From Psychrobium sp051201665 (GTDB taxonomy: Bacteria > Pseudomonadota > Gammaproteobacteria > Enterobacterales > Psychrobiaceae), in NCBI RefSeq assembly GCF_051201665.1, contig NZ_CP179210.1, positions 3,658,001 through 3,722,000 of the forward strand: a stretch of 64,000 nt of DNA, in the 5' to 3' direction. The translations under genes and the position numbers were made by a program. Positions 42,531-50,895 of this stretch are shown in pieces. The notes under the pieces were generated by a model. That model was not told where the DNA came from, searched no databases, and saw nothing but the letters and a program-made list of their open reading frames with translations. Position 1 is the first letter of the stretch, and every line of letters begins with the position of its first letter.

Positions 42531-43201
42531 GCGAATTAGCAGAACAACTTGAATTAACACCAGTTTATCATAGACAGCCGAGCGTAAAGACTGATCCCAG
42601 TGTATTTACCGATATCTACCAAGACGATATCAATATTACCGTCTGGCAGCGATCACTTCCTAATGAACTAACCAACGCTGTTAATGATTTTTTGGCCACT
42701 AGCTCAACAACCTCAGCTGTGTTGGCCGTTACCCCGGAAAACACAGTAGAAATACTCAAGGCTGACTTTGATACAAAAAACATCACAGCGCCACTGAGTG
42801 AAGATATTGCGCAATTGGTTGATATGTTCTGTTGCCTATTCGACCAACAACGTGCTGGTATCAGGCTAACAGTGTTAGATCGCGCAATGTGCCCGCGTTT
42901 TCATGTCGATCGTATTCCATGTCGACTTGTCACCACCTACCAAGGCATTGCGACTCAATGGCTCAATCATGAGGACATTGATCGCAACAAACTCGGTGCC
43001 AAAAGCCAAGGTAAATCCGATGAACAGTCAGGTCTTATAAAAGATGACGCCCAAATAAATCAACTTACCGTCGGCGATGTCGCATTACTCAAAGGTGAAA
43101 ATTGGGATGACAGTGAAGGATACGGTTTGGTACATCGTTCTCCCACCGTGCCAACAGGTGAAAAAAGACTACTGCTAACCATTGATTTTATTGATGATTA
43201 A
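42527..43201 (+). CDS. DUF1826 family protein
   Basis: About 224 residues of DUF1826: VWQRSLPNEL, FCCLFDQQRAGIRLTVLDRAMCPRFHVDRIPCRLVTTYQGIATQWL (with conserved Cys and His), DVALLKGENW and the closing GLVHRSPTVPTGEKRLLLTIDFI. The pattern resembles a metal-binding cupin-like or dioxygenase-like core; activity is unknown. I use ATG 42527, which overlaps the CobW stop (ATGA), rather than the upstream TTG. DUF1826 is often in zinc-regulated CobW operons. Confidence 0.82.
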   Translation: MSELAEQLELTPVYHRQPSVKTDPSVFTDIYQDDINITVWQRSLPNELTNAVNDFLATSSTTSAVLAVTPENTVEILKADFDTKNITAPLSEDIAQLVDMFCCLFDQQRAGIRLTVLDRAMCPRFHVDRIPCRLVTTYQGIATQWLNHEDIDRNKLGAKSQGKSDEQSGLIKDDAQINQLTVGDVALLKGENWDDSEGYGLVHRSPTVPTGEKRLLLTIDFIDD

Positions 43202-43229
43202 TACCAACTTCATCGTTGAAAACAACAAG

Positions 43230-43255
43230 GCCTGATATCAAAATTCAGGCTTTTT
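43230..43255 (+). terminator. Intrinsic terminator of cobW-DUF1826
   Basis: GCCTGA (43230-43235) pairs with TCAGGC (43245-43250), followed by five T. Confidence 0.75.
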
Positions 43256-43388
43256 ATTTCATTCTGCTCTCAATAAACTAAACCAAGCGAATAGACATGC
43301 CTTGCGATTGGTAAGTTTAAAAAATATTTAAAACCAAATCATAATGCCCCCCGTATAATACAAGACAACTAATTAGGAGATGACTGAT

Positions 43389-43574
43389 ATGTTCTCAATA
43401 TTTAAAAGAGACCCAATCAAGAAATTAACCAAGGCCTATGAAGCCAAGCTAGAGCAAGCGATGCATGCACAGCGAAATGGCGATATAAGATCATATGGCT
43501 CTATAACGGCAGAAGCTGAAGCCATTAATGATCAAATAACCGCACTAAAGAGCGCAAAAGAGTTGCAACAGTAA
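43389..43574 (+). CDS. DUF6435-like small protein
   Basis: A 61-residue protein MFSIFKRDPIKKL...LEQAMHAQRNGDIRSYGSITAEAEAINDQI, the usual pattern of short conserved proteins in marine gammaproteobacteria (DUF6435). It is soluble and helical. ATG 43389 is preferred over 43380 because AGGAG at 43375-43379 directly abuts the latter. It is followed by an imperfect hairpin. Function unknown. Confidence 0.6.
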   Translation: MFSIFKRDPIKKLTKAYEAKLEQAMHAQRNGDIRSYGSITAEAEAINDQITALKSAKELQQ

Positions 43575-43591
43575 TAGCCTAAACGTCAAAA

Positions 43592-43617
43592 AGCCCGAAT
43601 GCTTCTATTCAGGCTTA
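43592..43617 (+). terminator. Imperfect terminator-like hairpin
   Basis: AGCCCGAAT (43592-43600) and ATTCAGGCT (43607-43615) pair with one mismatch; the T-run is short. Confidence 0.5.
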
Positions 43618-43778
43618 TCCTGTTGAAAAGTAGGCATAGTTATCTGCTCCATAAGTTATCTTTGATCTCACTTATGTAATAAAAACGAACAACATCTGCC
43701 AAGCTGCATTGTTTTTTAGAGTTCCTTGAAAATGCACTGTTACAAAATCGTCAGTCGCACTAATGGAGTATCATTGTT

Positions 43779-45029
43779 TTATTGCCCAAAGTTAAACGAA
43801 AACTCAGTGCCCTGTTCTGAACTACTAACTTGATATTCAATGGAAAATTGCTCACATAGCCGTTTAACAATACTCAGCCCCATACCCAGTCCTTGGCTAG
43901 TTTCGCCCTTTATTCCTGCATCGAAAATGAAAGGTTGTAAGGCTGCTTCGATGCCATTTCCACTGTCTGAAACAATTAATTTCTGCTTATCAAATCGAAT
44001 ACTAATAGTGCCTGACACCGTATATTTAAACGCATTGCCAATTAAATTATTGAGCAATATAAGCAGTGGGGCTTTTGCCATGGGAACGTCTTGTTGCGGC
44101 TTAATTTCAATAATCAATTCAATGTCTTTATCGGTCAAGAATTGATGCTGCTGAATAATACTTTGCTCCACAACAGGTAATAGACGAGTTTGAGTGGCTA
44201 CACTATTGTCTTCACGTGCTAAGGCAAGCAACGTACTTAAACTTTGTTCGATTTGCACTTGGGCTTGCTCAATTCGCGCCACTAGCGGTGTCTGCTCGGC
44301 GTTTAATGATGTCTGTTTTAACAAGGTTAGTGCACCTCGGCTAATCGTTGTTGGTGTCCGTAGTTCATGGGACACATCGCGCGTAAAGTGTTGTTCACGC
44401 TGCACAAATGCTTTAATTCGAATCATTGCTTGTTCTAGGGCGTTAGCAAAACTACCAATTTCATCTTTTTGAAAACGCTTGGCAAATTCCTGCGGTAATT
44501 GTTCGACAGGCGCTCTTTCGACAATCGCCTTCAATTCGTCAAGAGGACTAAGTAAACGCTTAGCAATACGATAAGCTGCAAATCCAACCAAGGCTGCAAT
44601 TACAGTCACAATGGCGAGCAAAATAAGTAAGTAAGACAGCATTACCTGTTTGTTTTCTCGCACAATCAAATAACTGCTCACATCCGCCAAGAGATAACCC
44701 TGTTCAAGTTTCAGCAAATGATAATGCTTGCCATCTTGCGCAGCAAACTCGCGCCGCTTTGGTTGAGACACCAATATATCGCGAATAAATGCGGGCAATT
44801 CATTAGCTGTTTCATGAAACATGACAAATTCAAGCTTGGGGCTCGGCGATTGTCCATCATTTATTTGCTGCTGAATGGTTTGAGCCTCACCATTAAGGAG
44901 CGCTTTGAAGAAGTTATCTTCAACATGATAAGCAAAGATAAAAGCTGTCGCGCCATACAACGCACTGATAAGCAGCGCAGCGCCGACGAAATAACTGATT
45001 ATGCGCACGCGCAGTTGAGTAATCTTCAT
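43779..45029 (-). CDS. Sensor histidine kinase
   Basis: A 416-residue membrane kinase. There are two membrane helices (about 10-30 and 130-150) around a short periplasmic sensor, then HAMP (about 150-205), the HisKA box FTRDVSHELRTPTTISRGAL (phospho-His about 222) and an HATPase with LLNNLIGNAFKYT, VSDSGNGIE and GLGMGLSIVKRL. Its partner regulator is 16 bp upstream. The ligand is unknown. Third gene of a hydrolase/regulator/kinase operon. Confidence 0.93.
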   Translation of the reverse strand: MKITQLRVRIISYFVGAALLISALYGATAFIFAYHVEDNFFKALLNGEAQTIQQQINDGQSPSPKLEFVMFHETANELPAFIRDILVSQPKRREFAAQDGKHYHLLKLEQGYLLADVSSYLIVRENKQVMLSYLLILLAIVTVIAALVGFAAYRIAKRLLSPLDELKAIVERAPVEQLPQEFAKRFQKDEIGSFANALEQAMIRIKAFVQREQHFTRDVSHELRTPTTISRGALTLLKQTSLNAEQTPLVARIEQAQVQIEQSLSTLLALAREDNSVATQTRLLPVVEQSIIQQHQFLTDKDIELIIEIKPQQDVPMAKAPLLILLNNLIGNAFKYTVSGTISIRFDKQKLIVSDSGNGIEAALQPFIFDAGIKGETSQGLGMGLSIVKRLCEQFSIEYQVSSSEQGTEFSFNFGQ

Positions 45030-45045
45030 AGCTCTCTAACAGCCT

Positions 45046-45744
45046 TTAAGTAATATCGAGTGAAAAACCAATGCCATGCATGGTTTTGATGATGGGATGA
45101 CCAAACGGTTTATCTATCGTCTTGCGCAATTGATATAAATGAGAACGCAATGCGTCAGATTCAGTGTATTCGTCTCCCCAAATTTCATCACACAACTCAC
45201 TGCGACTAACCACGCGTGGGTGCGCTTGCATTAACACGGTGAGTATTTGCCAAGGAATGGGCTGTAATTGTAATGACTTACCAGCGCGCTCTGCTTGCTT
45301 AGTTTGCAGATTAAGCGTCAATGGCCCTATGACCAGCTTTTTCTCCAACGGCTGCTGATAACGATTGGCCAGCGCATTACAACGCAACCATAGCTCTTCT
45401 AAATCAAATGGCTTTGTCAAATAATCATCCGCGCCAACACCAAAGCCTAAGCGTTTATCATCGAGTGTATCGCGTGCTGTCATCATAATAATAGGAATAG
45501 GACGCTCTGCACGCTCTCGCACTTGTTGACACACCGCAATACCGTCTAGTTTCGGCAACATTAAATCGAGAATAATGCAGTCATAATGTTCAGTGATCGC
45601 AAGTGTCAGTCCCAACTCCCCATTGTCGGCAAAATCTAAGACTGCTCCTTGCTGTTGAAAATAATCGGCAATATTAAGACTAATGTCATGATTATCTTCA
45701 ATTACTAATATCTTTAATTTACGTTGCTGCACATTTAAAACCAC
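45046..45744 (-). CDS. OmpR-family response regulator
   Basis: A 232-residue regulator: receiver domain (about 10-120) with acidic pair ED (about 17), phospho-Asp in DCIILDLMLPKLDG (about 60), and Lys in YLTKPFDLEEL. The C-terminal winged helix (about 135-230: VVSRSELCDEIWGDEYTESDALRSHLYQLRKTIDKP) binds DNA. It overlaps the hydrolase gene by 10 bp, so a single transcript is likely. Confidence 0.94.
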   Translation of the reverse strand: MVLNVQQRKLKILVIEDNHDISLNIADYFQQQGAVLDFADNGELGLTLAITEHYDCIILDLMLPKLDGIAVCQQVRERAERPIPIIMMTARDTLDDKRLGFGVGADDYLTKPFDLEELWLRCNALANRYQQPLEKKLVIGPLTLNLQTKQAERAGKSLQLQPIPWQILTVLMQAHPRVVSRSELCDEIWGDEYTESDALRSHLYQLRKTIDKPFGHPIIKTMHGIGFSLDIT

Positions 45745-46658
45745 GAGACTAATTGAGCGACATAGTGTGCAGGTAAGATATGACCACTGTCAAAGCGCAA
45801 ATGTTTTTTATTCTTACTAGGGATGCCATTAAAAAACGACTCATTTTCTTCTATTGAGGCATATTCATCATCATCACCAGTCACTAGCCATACCTTATTA
45901 TCACTTAAGCCTGCTAGAAAGTTGCTTGGTGATACTAACGCGGTAGTGTCATCGGCATGCGGTGGCACAACAGCCGCGACATCAGAGATTCGGCTATCGA
46001 CACTTGCCAATAATAAACTTACCTGAGCGCCCATGCTGTAACCTGCAATGTTAATCCGTTTGCTGTCGAACTGTGGCTGCTTAACTATCCAATCAAGCAA
46101 CACTCGATGATCACGCACCGTGTCTCGAATCATCGCCTCATAAGGTCCACGCTTCCCCCAATAATGTAAATCGCCCATTACATCAGCAATGGTGTAATCA
46201 GGATCTTTACGTTGACCGTGATTGCGCGCGTCAATTGAAATCACGGCATAGCCATGATGCAACGCCTGTTCAGCAATCTTATCGACGCTTTCTACAGTTG
46301 GACGCCCCTTAAAGGAATCCTGAAACCAACGAATTTGGCTCCGCCCCATTCCATGAGCACCAATCATCACAGGAATTGGCTCTGAAATATCAACCAATGG
46401 CTGCGGATAACGAATTCGACCGTGAACTACCTCGCCATCAAAGCTTCGATAAGTGAATTCATAGTTTGTTTTGTCTAGCGCCGATTGCTGCCAATTAGGC
46501 GTATTTTGCGGTGGATAAGTGAAATAACCGTCGAGTTGCTCTTGCGTAACCTGATAAGGAGTCGGTGCAAATGTTAAATACCAGGCGCTGCCTGCAAACG
46601 TAAAAAAGCCAGCGATAATTAACGCGGCGTATGCAATTTTTTTCTTGATGATTGTCAT
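45735..46658 (-). CDS. Membrane-anchored alpha/beta hydrolase
   Basis: A 307-residue protein with an N-terminal membrane anchor (IAYAALIIAGFFTFAGSAWYL), then an alpha/beta hydrolase domain: IGAHGMGRSQ (oxyanion loop), SIDARNHGQR, the nucleophile elbow GYSMGAQVS (Ser about 208), VTGDDDEYASI (Asp) and SGHILPAHY (His). It resembles the dienelactone-hydrolase/acetylxylan-esterase group. Its place as first gene of a two-component operon suggests a role in the sensed condition, but the substrate is unknown. Confidence 0.82.
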   Translation of the reverse strand: MTIIKKKIAYAALIIAGFFTFAGSAWYLTFAPTPYQVTQEQLDGYFTYPPQNTPNWQQSALDKTNYEFTYRSFDGEVVHGRIRYPQPLVDISEPIPVMIGAHGMGRSQIRWFQDSFKGRPTVESVDKIAEQALHHGYAVISIDARNHGQRKDPDYTIADVMGDLHYWGKRGPYEAMIRDTVRDHRVLLDWIVKQPQFDSKRINIAGYSMGAQVSLLLASVDSRISDVAAVVPPHADDTTALVSPSNFLAGLSDNKVWLVTGDDDEYASIEENESFFNGIPSKNKKHLRFDSGHILPAHYVAQLVSWF

Positions 46659-46887
46659 CGTAAATACCTTTAATGTTGGGTTAACAACAAGGTATCAATA
46701 CATTTGTGAAATCGATGTGAAGCGAGAAGAGAACGATAATTTTCGGCGTTATAATGAAGAATAATTAAGAGCCTAAAAGAGCTGAGCTTTAAAAACTCGA
46801 ATATTTCTATTTAGGCTTATACAATCGGGTAGTGATCAGCAAAGTTGGTCTATCAAAAATAAATTAACTCTGACCCCATTTATTTAG

Positions 46888-47334
46888 AACCTTATTTTTA
46901 CCGGCGCGACAGGCTGCGGCAAAACCTTTTTAGGCTGTGCTATTGGGCATTACTTTTGCCAACAGGGCATACCAGCACGCTATTACCGAATCAAAGGGCT
47001 GCAAGAGCAGCTACGGCAAGTTCACGGCGAGGGAAGTTATCCTCGGTTCCTTGCCCAGCTCAATAAGACACCGATCTTGATCTTGGATGATTGGGGAATG
47101 GAAATGTTGACGAGTCAGCAGCGCAGCGATCTTCTAGACATAATAGACGCACGACACGAACAAGGTTCAATGATCATAATGAGTCAGCTGCCTGTGGCTA
47201 AGTGGCATGAACTGATCGGTGAAGCCACCTATGCAGATGCCATTATGGATCGGCTTATTCATCGTTCACAGCGTTTTGAGTTACAGGGAGAATCAATGCG
47301 AAAATTAGAAATGAACTTGACGGAGACGTCGTGA
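46888..47334 (+). pseudogene. IS21 helper ATPase IstB, N-terminally truncated
   Basis: The frame runs from the in-frame TAG at 46885 and begins with FTGATGCGKTFLG (Walker A), then LILDDWGMEML (Walker B), LLDIIDARHEQGSMIIMSQLP and AIMDRLIHRSQRFEL. These are the C-terminal about 149 residues of IstB, normally about 250. The N-terminus and istA are missing; only the right end of the IS21 element is left. Confidence 0.88.
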
Positions 47335-47375
47335 TCAATTAACAATGTTACCGAGCCGCAAAATGGCACCGAAGA

Positions 47376-47443
47376 GTGATCAGTATGGATGAGAACAACT
47401 GATCAGCTTCGGTGAGAATGAGTGATCATCTTCATGAGAATAC
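47376..47443 (+). repeat. IS21 right-end multiple terminal repeats
   Basis: Three 22-bp units of pattern (G/C)TGATCAnnnnnnnnTGAGAAnn begin at 47376, 47399 and 47422, period 23 bp. Such repeated transposase sites are usual at IS21 ends, so the element's right boundary should be close to 47445. Confidence 0.75.
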
Positions 47444-47449
47444 ACAAGT

Positions 47450-47542
47450 GTGCAAGGCGGTATAGTCGCGATACTTGCTACGGCTGCTGGAGCCTATGTC
47501 GGTGTAAAGGCCGTTAGATGGGTTAAGAAGACGTTTTTCTAG
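47450..47542 (+). pseudogene. Possible filamentous-phage major coat protein remnant
   Basis: A 30-codon open frame, GGIVAILATAAGAYVGVKAVRWVKKTFF before TAG, begins at the IS21 end. A hydrophobic Ala/Gly-rich helix followed by K-A-x-R-W-V-K-K is the typical C-terminal half of inovirus major coat proteins. A strong terminator follows at once, as behind inovirus coat genes. The signal peptide and N-terminus are missing. The assignment is by pattern only. Confidence 0.4.
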
Positions 47543-47550
47543 CTATAAAT

Positions 47551-47575
47551 AGAGTGTGATTTATCACACTCTTTT
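47551..47575 (+). terminator. Strong intrinsic terminator
   Basis: AGAGTGTGAT-tt-ATCACACTCT, perfect 10-bp stem, then four T. Confidence 0.85.
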
Positions 47576-47590
47576 ATATAAGGGTTTTTT

Positions 47591-47899
47591 ATGCGATTTT
47601 TCAAACGAACATGTCCCAAATGTGGGAATGACATTCCTCTCTCTAAAAGAAGAAGCTTAATTTTTAAAACATACATAAGTTGCTCAAACTGTAATGCTGT
47701 GCTTCAACCTACAATTATTTGGGGAGTAGCACTATCCCTTATGTTGTCTTTCTTTTTATTTAAAAGTTTTTTTTCATACCTAAAACCATTTTGGGGTAGT
47801 GAATTAACATATGCACTATTATTAACTTTAGCAATCATTTTAGTTAAAGTATCTGACCCTTTATCCGATTTCAAAGCTCATGATAAAGATGAAGTTTAA
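47591..47899 (+). CDS. Hypothetical zinc-ribbon membrane protein
   Basis: A 102-residue protein with an N-terminal zinc ribbon (CPKCGND at about 9 and CSNCNAV at about 32), two hydrophobic helices (about 44-62 and 70-87) and an acidic tail. I do not recognise a family. It lies directly behind the phage-like remnant and its terminator, with AT-richer sequence than the housekeeping genes, so it may belong to the same lost element. Confidence 0.5.
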   Translation: MRFFKRTCPKCGNDIPLSKRRSLIFKTYISCSNCNAVLQPTIIWGVALSLMLSFFLFKSFFSYLKPFWGSELTYALLLTLAIILVKVSDPLSDFKAHDKDEV

Positions 47900-47954
47900 C
47901 CTTTTATTAATATCGACAATCGGCATTTAATAAAAGTTTATATAAAAGTTTATA

Positions 47955-48033
47955 TTAGGGTCAGGTTAAAATATATATTAGTATTAGGGTCAGGTTAAAT
48001 ATATTAGGGTCAGGTTTATATTAGGGTCAGGTT
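47955..48033 (+). repeat. Four copies of a 13-bp repeat
   Basis: TTAGGGTCAGGTT occurs at 47955, 47984, 48004 and 48021 with AT-rich spacers of variable length, next to a RAYT remnant. Similar GGGTCAG-type motifs (TCTGACCCCA at 46868) occur nearby. They resemble targets of REP-associated transposases. Confidence 0.7.
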
Positions 48034-48042
48034 AAAATAAAA

Positions 48043-48255
48043 CTACACTTCATCTTTCTTCCAACCTAACGGTCGACCTCTTTTCTTTGGTTGCATTCTG
48101 CGACCCGTTAACAATTCTATTTCGCGCTTAAATTGTTCACTGCCAATTGCCATCCCTCGATTAACGCTATCTCTAATATTAGTGATGAGCTTATTATCAA
48201 CATGATGTTTAAAAAGATCACGATACGCGCATTGTAAGCGTCTAGGCAACGACAC
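48043..48255 (-). pseudogene. REP-associated tyrosine transposase (RAYT), C-terminal fragment
   Basis: A 70-residue frame: YRDLFKHHVDNKLITNIRDSVNRGMAIGSEQFKREIELLTGRRMQPKKRGRPLG. This matches the C-terminal end of Y1/RAYT transposases (pattern Y-R-x-L-F, I-R-x-x-x-x-x-G, F-x-x-x-I-E-x-L-x-G-R-R). The HUH catalytic domain is absent; an IS66 element begins four bases upstream of its first codon. Confidence 0.7.
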
Positions 48256-48259
48256 CTAG

Positions 48260-49804
48260 CTATTTAAAATTCCAAGGCATTAGTGATTCAAGAGCATCAG
48301 GATTTTCAGCAATCTGCTCTAAACAGTGGGATATATAGTCATGTACGACAAGGCCGTTAGCCTTAGCGGTTTCCACCAAACTATAGAGAATGGCGCTGGC
48401 TTTCGCACCTCTTGGGGTATGGGAAAACAACCAAGCCTTGCGTCCAATCACAAACGGTTTTATGGCTCGTTCTGCACGATTGTTATCAATACTTAACTTA
48501 CCATCATCAAGGTAGCGTTTGAATTTTTCATACTGATTCAGTGCATAGGTAATGGCTTTTGACAGCGGCCTTTGCGGAGACAGTTTATCTTTGTGCTCTA
48601 CAAGCCAGTGATAAAATTCTTCGACAATGGGTTTGGCTTGTTGTTGGCGAGCCTTGTATTTTTCATCGTCCTTCATCTCTTTAATCGATTGCTCTATACC
48701 ATAGAGTTTACCAATGAAGTTAAGCGCTACGTCGGCTTTACCGGTTGTCTTGTTGTTGCCTTTTGCTTCAATGAACTTGCGACGGATATGAGCAAGACAA
48801 GCCACTAAAGTGGCGCTGGTTTTTTCATAACCTTTGTAGCCATCAACGTGCATGTAACCTGAGTAATCATCGAGAAAATCAATGGCGCATTGTCCTGCAC
48901 GACTGTTGTGATAATCAAATAAGACGATGTTTGTCTTACCTTCAGGTTTGTCATCACCGCAACAATATAACCACATATAGCTGGTCGCTTTGTTAGCTTT
49001 GATAACCTTGAGCGGTGTTTCATCCGCATGAATCGCAGGTTGTTGGAGTAACTGTATTTTGAGTGTGTCATACAACGGTTCAAGCAGTTCGCTACAACGA
49101 ACCATCCAACTCGACATGGTTTTACGATTAATCGTTATGCCGATATCGCCAAACCACGTTTCTTGTCGATACAACGGTAAGCCAAACTGATACTTACAGG
49201 TAATGATTTGACTGAGTAAACTTGGCGTAGCAATACTTTTAGGGATAGGAGTTGACGGCATAGGCGCTATCTGGATATCGCTTTGTATGCCCTCTTTTTC
49301 ACACGCTCTGCATGCGTATTTGGGACGAACGGTTTTAATAACCTTGATATGAGCAGGTACAAATTCGAGCGTTTCACTTTCTGCTTCACCCATTTTATGT
49401 AACGCACTTTGACAGTGACTACAGACTTTAGCGTCGTCGTGTAAATCAACCACCACCTCTTTGCGAGGTAAGGCCTCGGGTAATGGTGTGCGCTTGGGTT
49501 TTGCTTTTTCGGTGTGTGGTTCATCATTGGCGATGAGGAGCGCTTTTTCTGTGTCAGACAGCGTTTCTATGTCATCCAATCGAGCTTCTACTTCGTTAAA
49601 TACTTCACCAGCCCCTGGCATTTTCTCTGACTTTTTGCCGTATTCTTTGGCAATCTTGGCGTTATACGCATCAAGTAGTTCTTGATAGAGAGACTTTTGC
49701 TGCGCTAACTCTTTATTTTGCTTTTGCACAACGTACTGCAACTCAAGCAGCATGCTCTTGAGTTGTTCTGGGTCGTTGGGCAATGAGTTGGCATCAAATT
49801 TCAT
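48260..49804 (-). CDS. tnpC: IS66 family transposase TnpC
   Basis: A 514-residue IS66 transposase. It has an N-terminal leucine-zipper-like segment (LKSMLLELQYVVQKQNKELAQQ), a zinc-finger region (CSHCQSAL, KYACRACE), the catalytic core IHADETPLKV, YMHVDGYKGYE, and the C-terminal LSIDNNRAERAIKPFVIGRKAWLFS with the closing IS66_C block GLVVHDYISHCLEQI. The gene is complete. The accessory genes of the element are not (see tnpB). Confidence 0.95.
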   Translation of the reverse strand: MKFDANSLPNDPEQLKSMLLELQYVVQKQNKELAQQKSLYQELLDAYNAKIAKEYGKKSEKMPGAGEVFNEVEARLDDIETLSDTEKALLIANDEPHTEKAKPKRTPLPEALPRKEVVVDLHDDAKVCSHCQSALHKMGEAESETLEFVPAHIKVIKTVRPKYACRACEKEGIQSDIQIAPMPSTPIPKSIATPSLLSQIITCKYQFGLPLYRQETWFGDIGITINRKTMSSWMVRCSELLEPLYDTLKIQLLQQPAIHADETPLKVIKANKATSYMWLYCCGDDKPEGKTNIVLFDYHNSRAGQCAIDFLDDYSGYMHVDGYKGYEKTSATLVACLAHIRRKFIEAKGNNKTTGKADVALNFIGKLYGIEQSIKEMKDDEKYKARQQQAKPIVEEFYHWLVEHKDKLSPQRPLSKAITYALNQYEKFKRYLDDGKLSIDNNRAERAIKPFVIGRKAWLFSHTPRGAKASAILYSLVETAKANGLVVHDYISHCLEQIAENPDALESLMPWNFK

Positions 49805-49897
49805 GCCGTCAGTGTAGCAATGTTATAGCGCCATTGTGACTGTTCAGCTCAAATAGAAAATCAGATCGTGTCAACGATCGTTGACTTGTGTATTGCG

Positions 49898-50182
49898 CTA
49901 TCCCAGATCGGACTGATAATGTAATTCTTGATGACCAAGGACATCGTAACCAGACAATAGCCAAGTGAGTTGTTGCTCTGTTAACACAACATCCTCGCTA
50001 TCAAGTTGACTTGGCCATTTGAATTTGTGTTTTTCAAGGCGTTTATACCACAGGGCAAAGCCCGTTTTATCCCAATAGACTAATTTCAATTTATCTTTGG
50101 CTTTATTAGAGAATAAGAACAGTGCGCCGGTGTAGGCATCGTATTTAAGCTCTTGCTCTACAAAGAAAAAAGGGACAGGCAC
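49898..50182 (-). pseudogene. tnpB: IS66 accessory protein TnpB, 5'-truncated
   Basis: The frame holds VEQELKYDAYTGALFLFSNKAKDKLKLVYWDKTGFALWYKRLEKHKFKWP, the conserved body of TnpB. The family's first about 25-35 residues (the FRKSIDGL part) are missing; the frame starts abruptly at GTG 50182. TnpA is absent. So the element has lost its left genes, although TnpC is intact. Confidence 0.85.
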
Positions 50183-50417
50183 TTTTATATTACTGATTTT
50201 TCAAAACCTTCCACCCACAAAAATTAAGCCCAAGTATCTCTACTCAGGCTTTCTTCAATATCTCACGATAATGCCCAGAATAAATCGTTTAGTACAAGGC
50301 GCCTTATCGCGACGTTTAGTCTTTCTTAAACGAGCGATGAGGCAACGCAGTAATCAACGATTTAGACCAGCATGACGTCGGGTAAGGAACAACCATTACT
50401 GGTTGTCCCTCCCCTAA

Positions 50418-50451
50418 GAACCGTACGTGCGAGTTTCCCCGCATACGGCTC
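50418..50451 (-). ncRNA. Group II intron domain V
   Basis: A 34-nt hairpin reading GAGCCGTATGCGGGGAAAC then the complementary arm to GTACGGTTC on the minus strand. The size, GAAA-like tetraloop and bulge are standard for the ribozyme active site. Confidence 0.92.
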
Positions 50452-50895
50452 AAGCCTTTATAAGTCAGAATAAAGATACCGACCAGCGACTTTAAAGAGG
50501 TGCCTAGCTATGAAAGCTAGGGCTTTTGAGTCATATATAACCTAGATTCGCTAAAGCTATAATTAAGCCCGTTAGGGCATATATAATATTTGCAAAATCT
50601 AACTTCAGAATGACTTTCAGATCAAATTTCATGGCGTTAGCCTATATAAATGATCTGGGATCCCAGATAATAAACCTGGCATTTATATACCGCCTTAGCC
50701 AAAGCGGTGCGATGAATTTATCACGTGATTGATTCAAAGCGTCGGGTAGTCAATTTATGGTATGTTTACACAGACCCTGTGTAAACAAAGAACACCGTTC
50801 TATATCATTAAATATCAACCCTTAAGCCACGTTAGTTAAGTGACAAGAGAAGTACTAATTCTCACCTCAATAATGCACTAAAAAATCTATGATTG

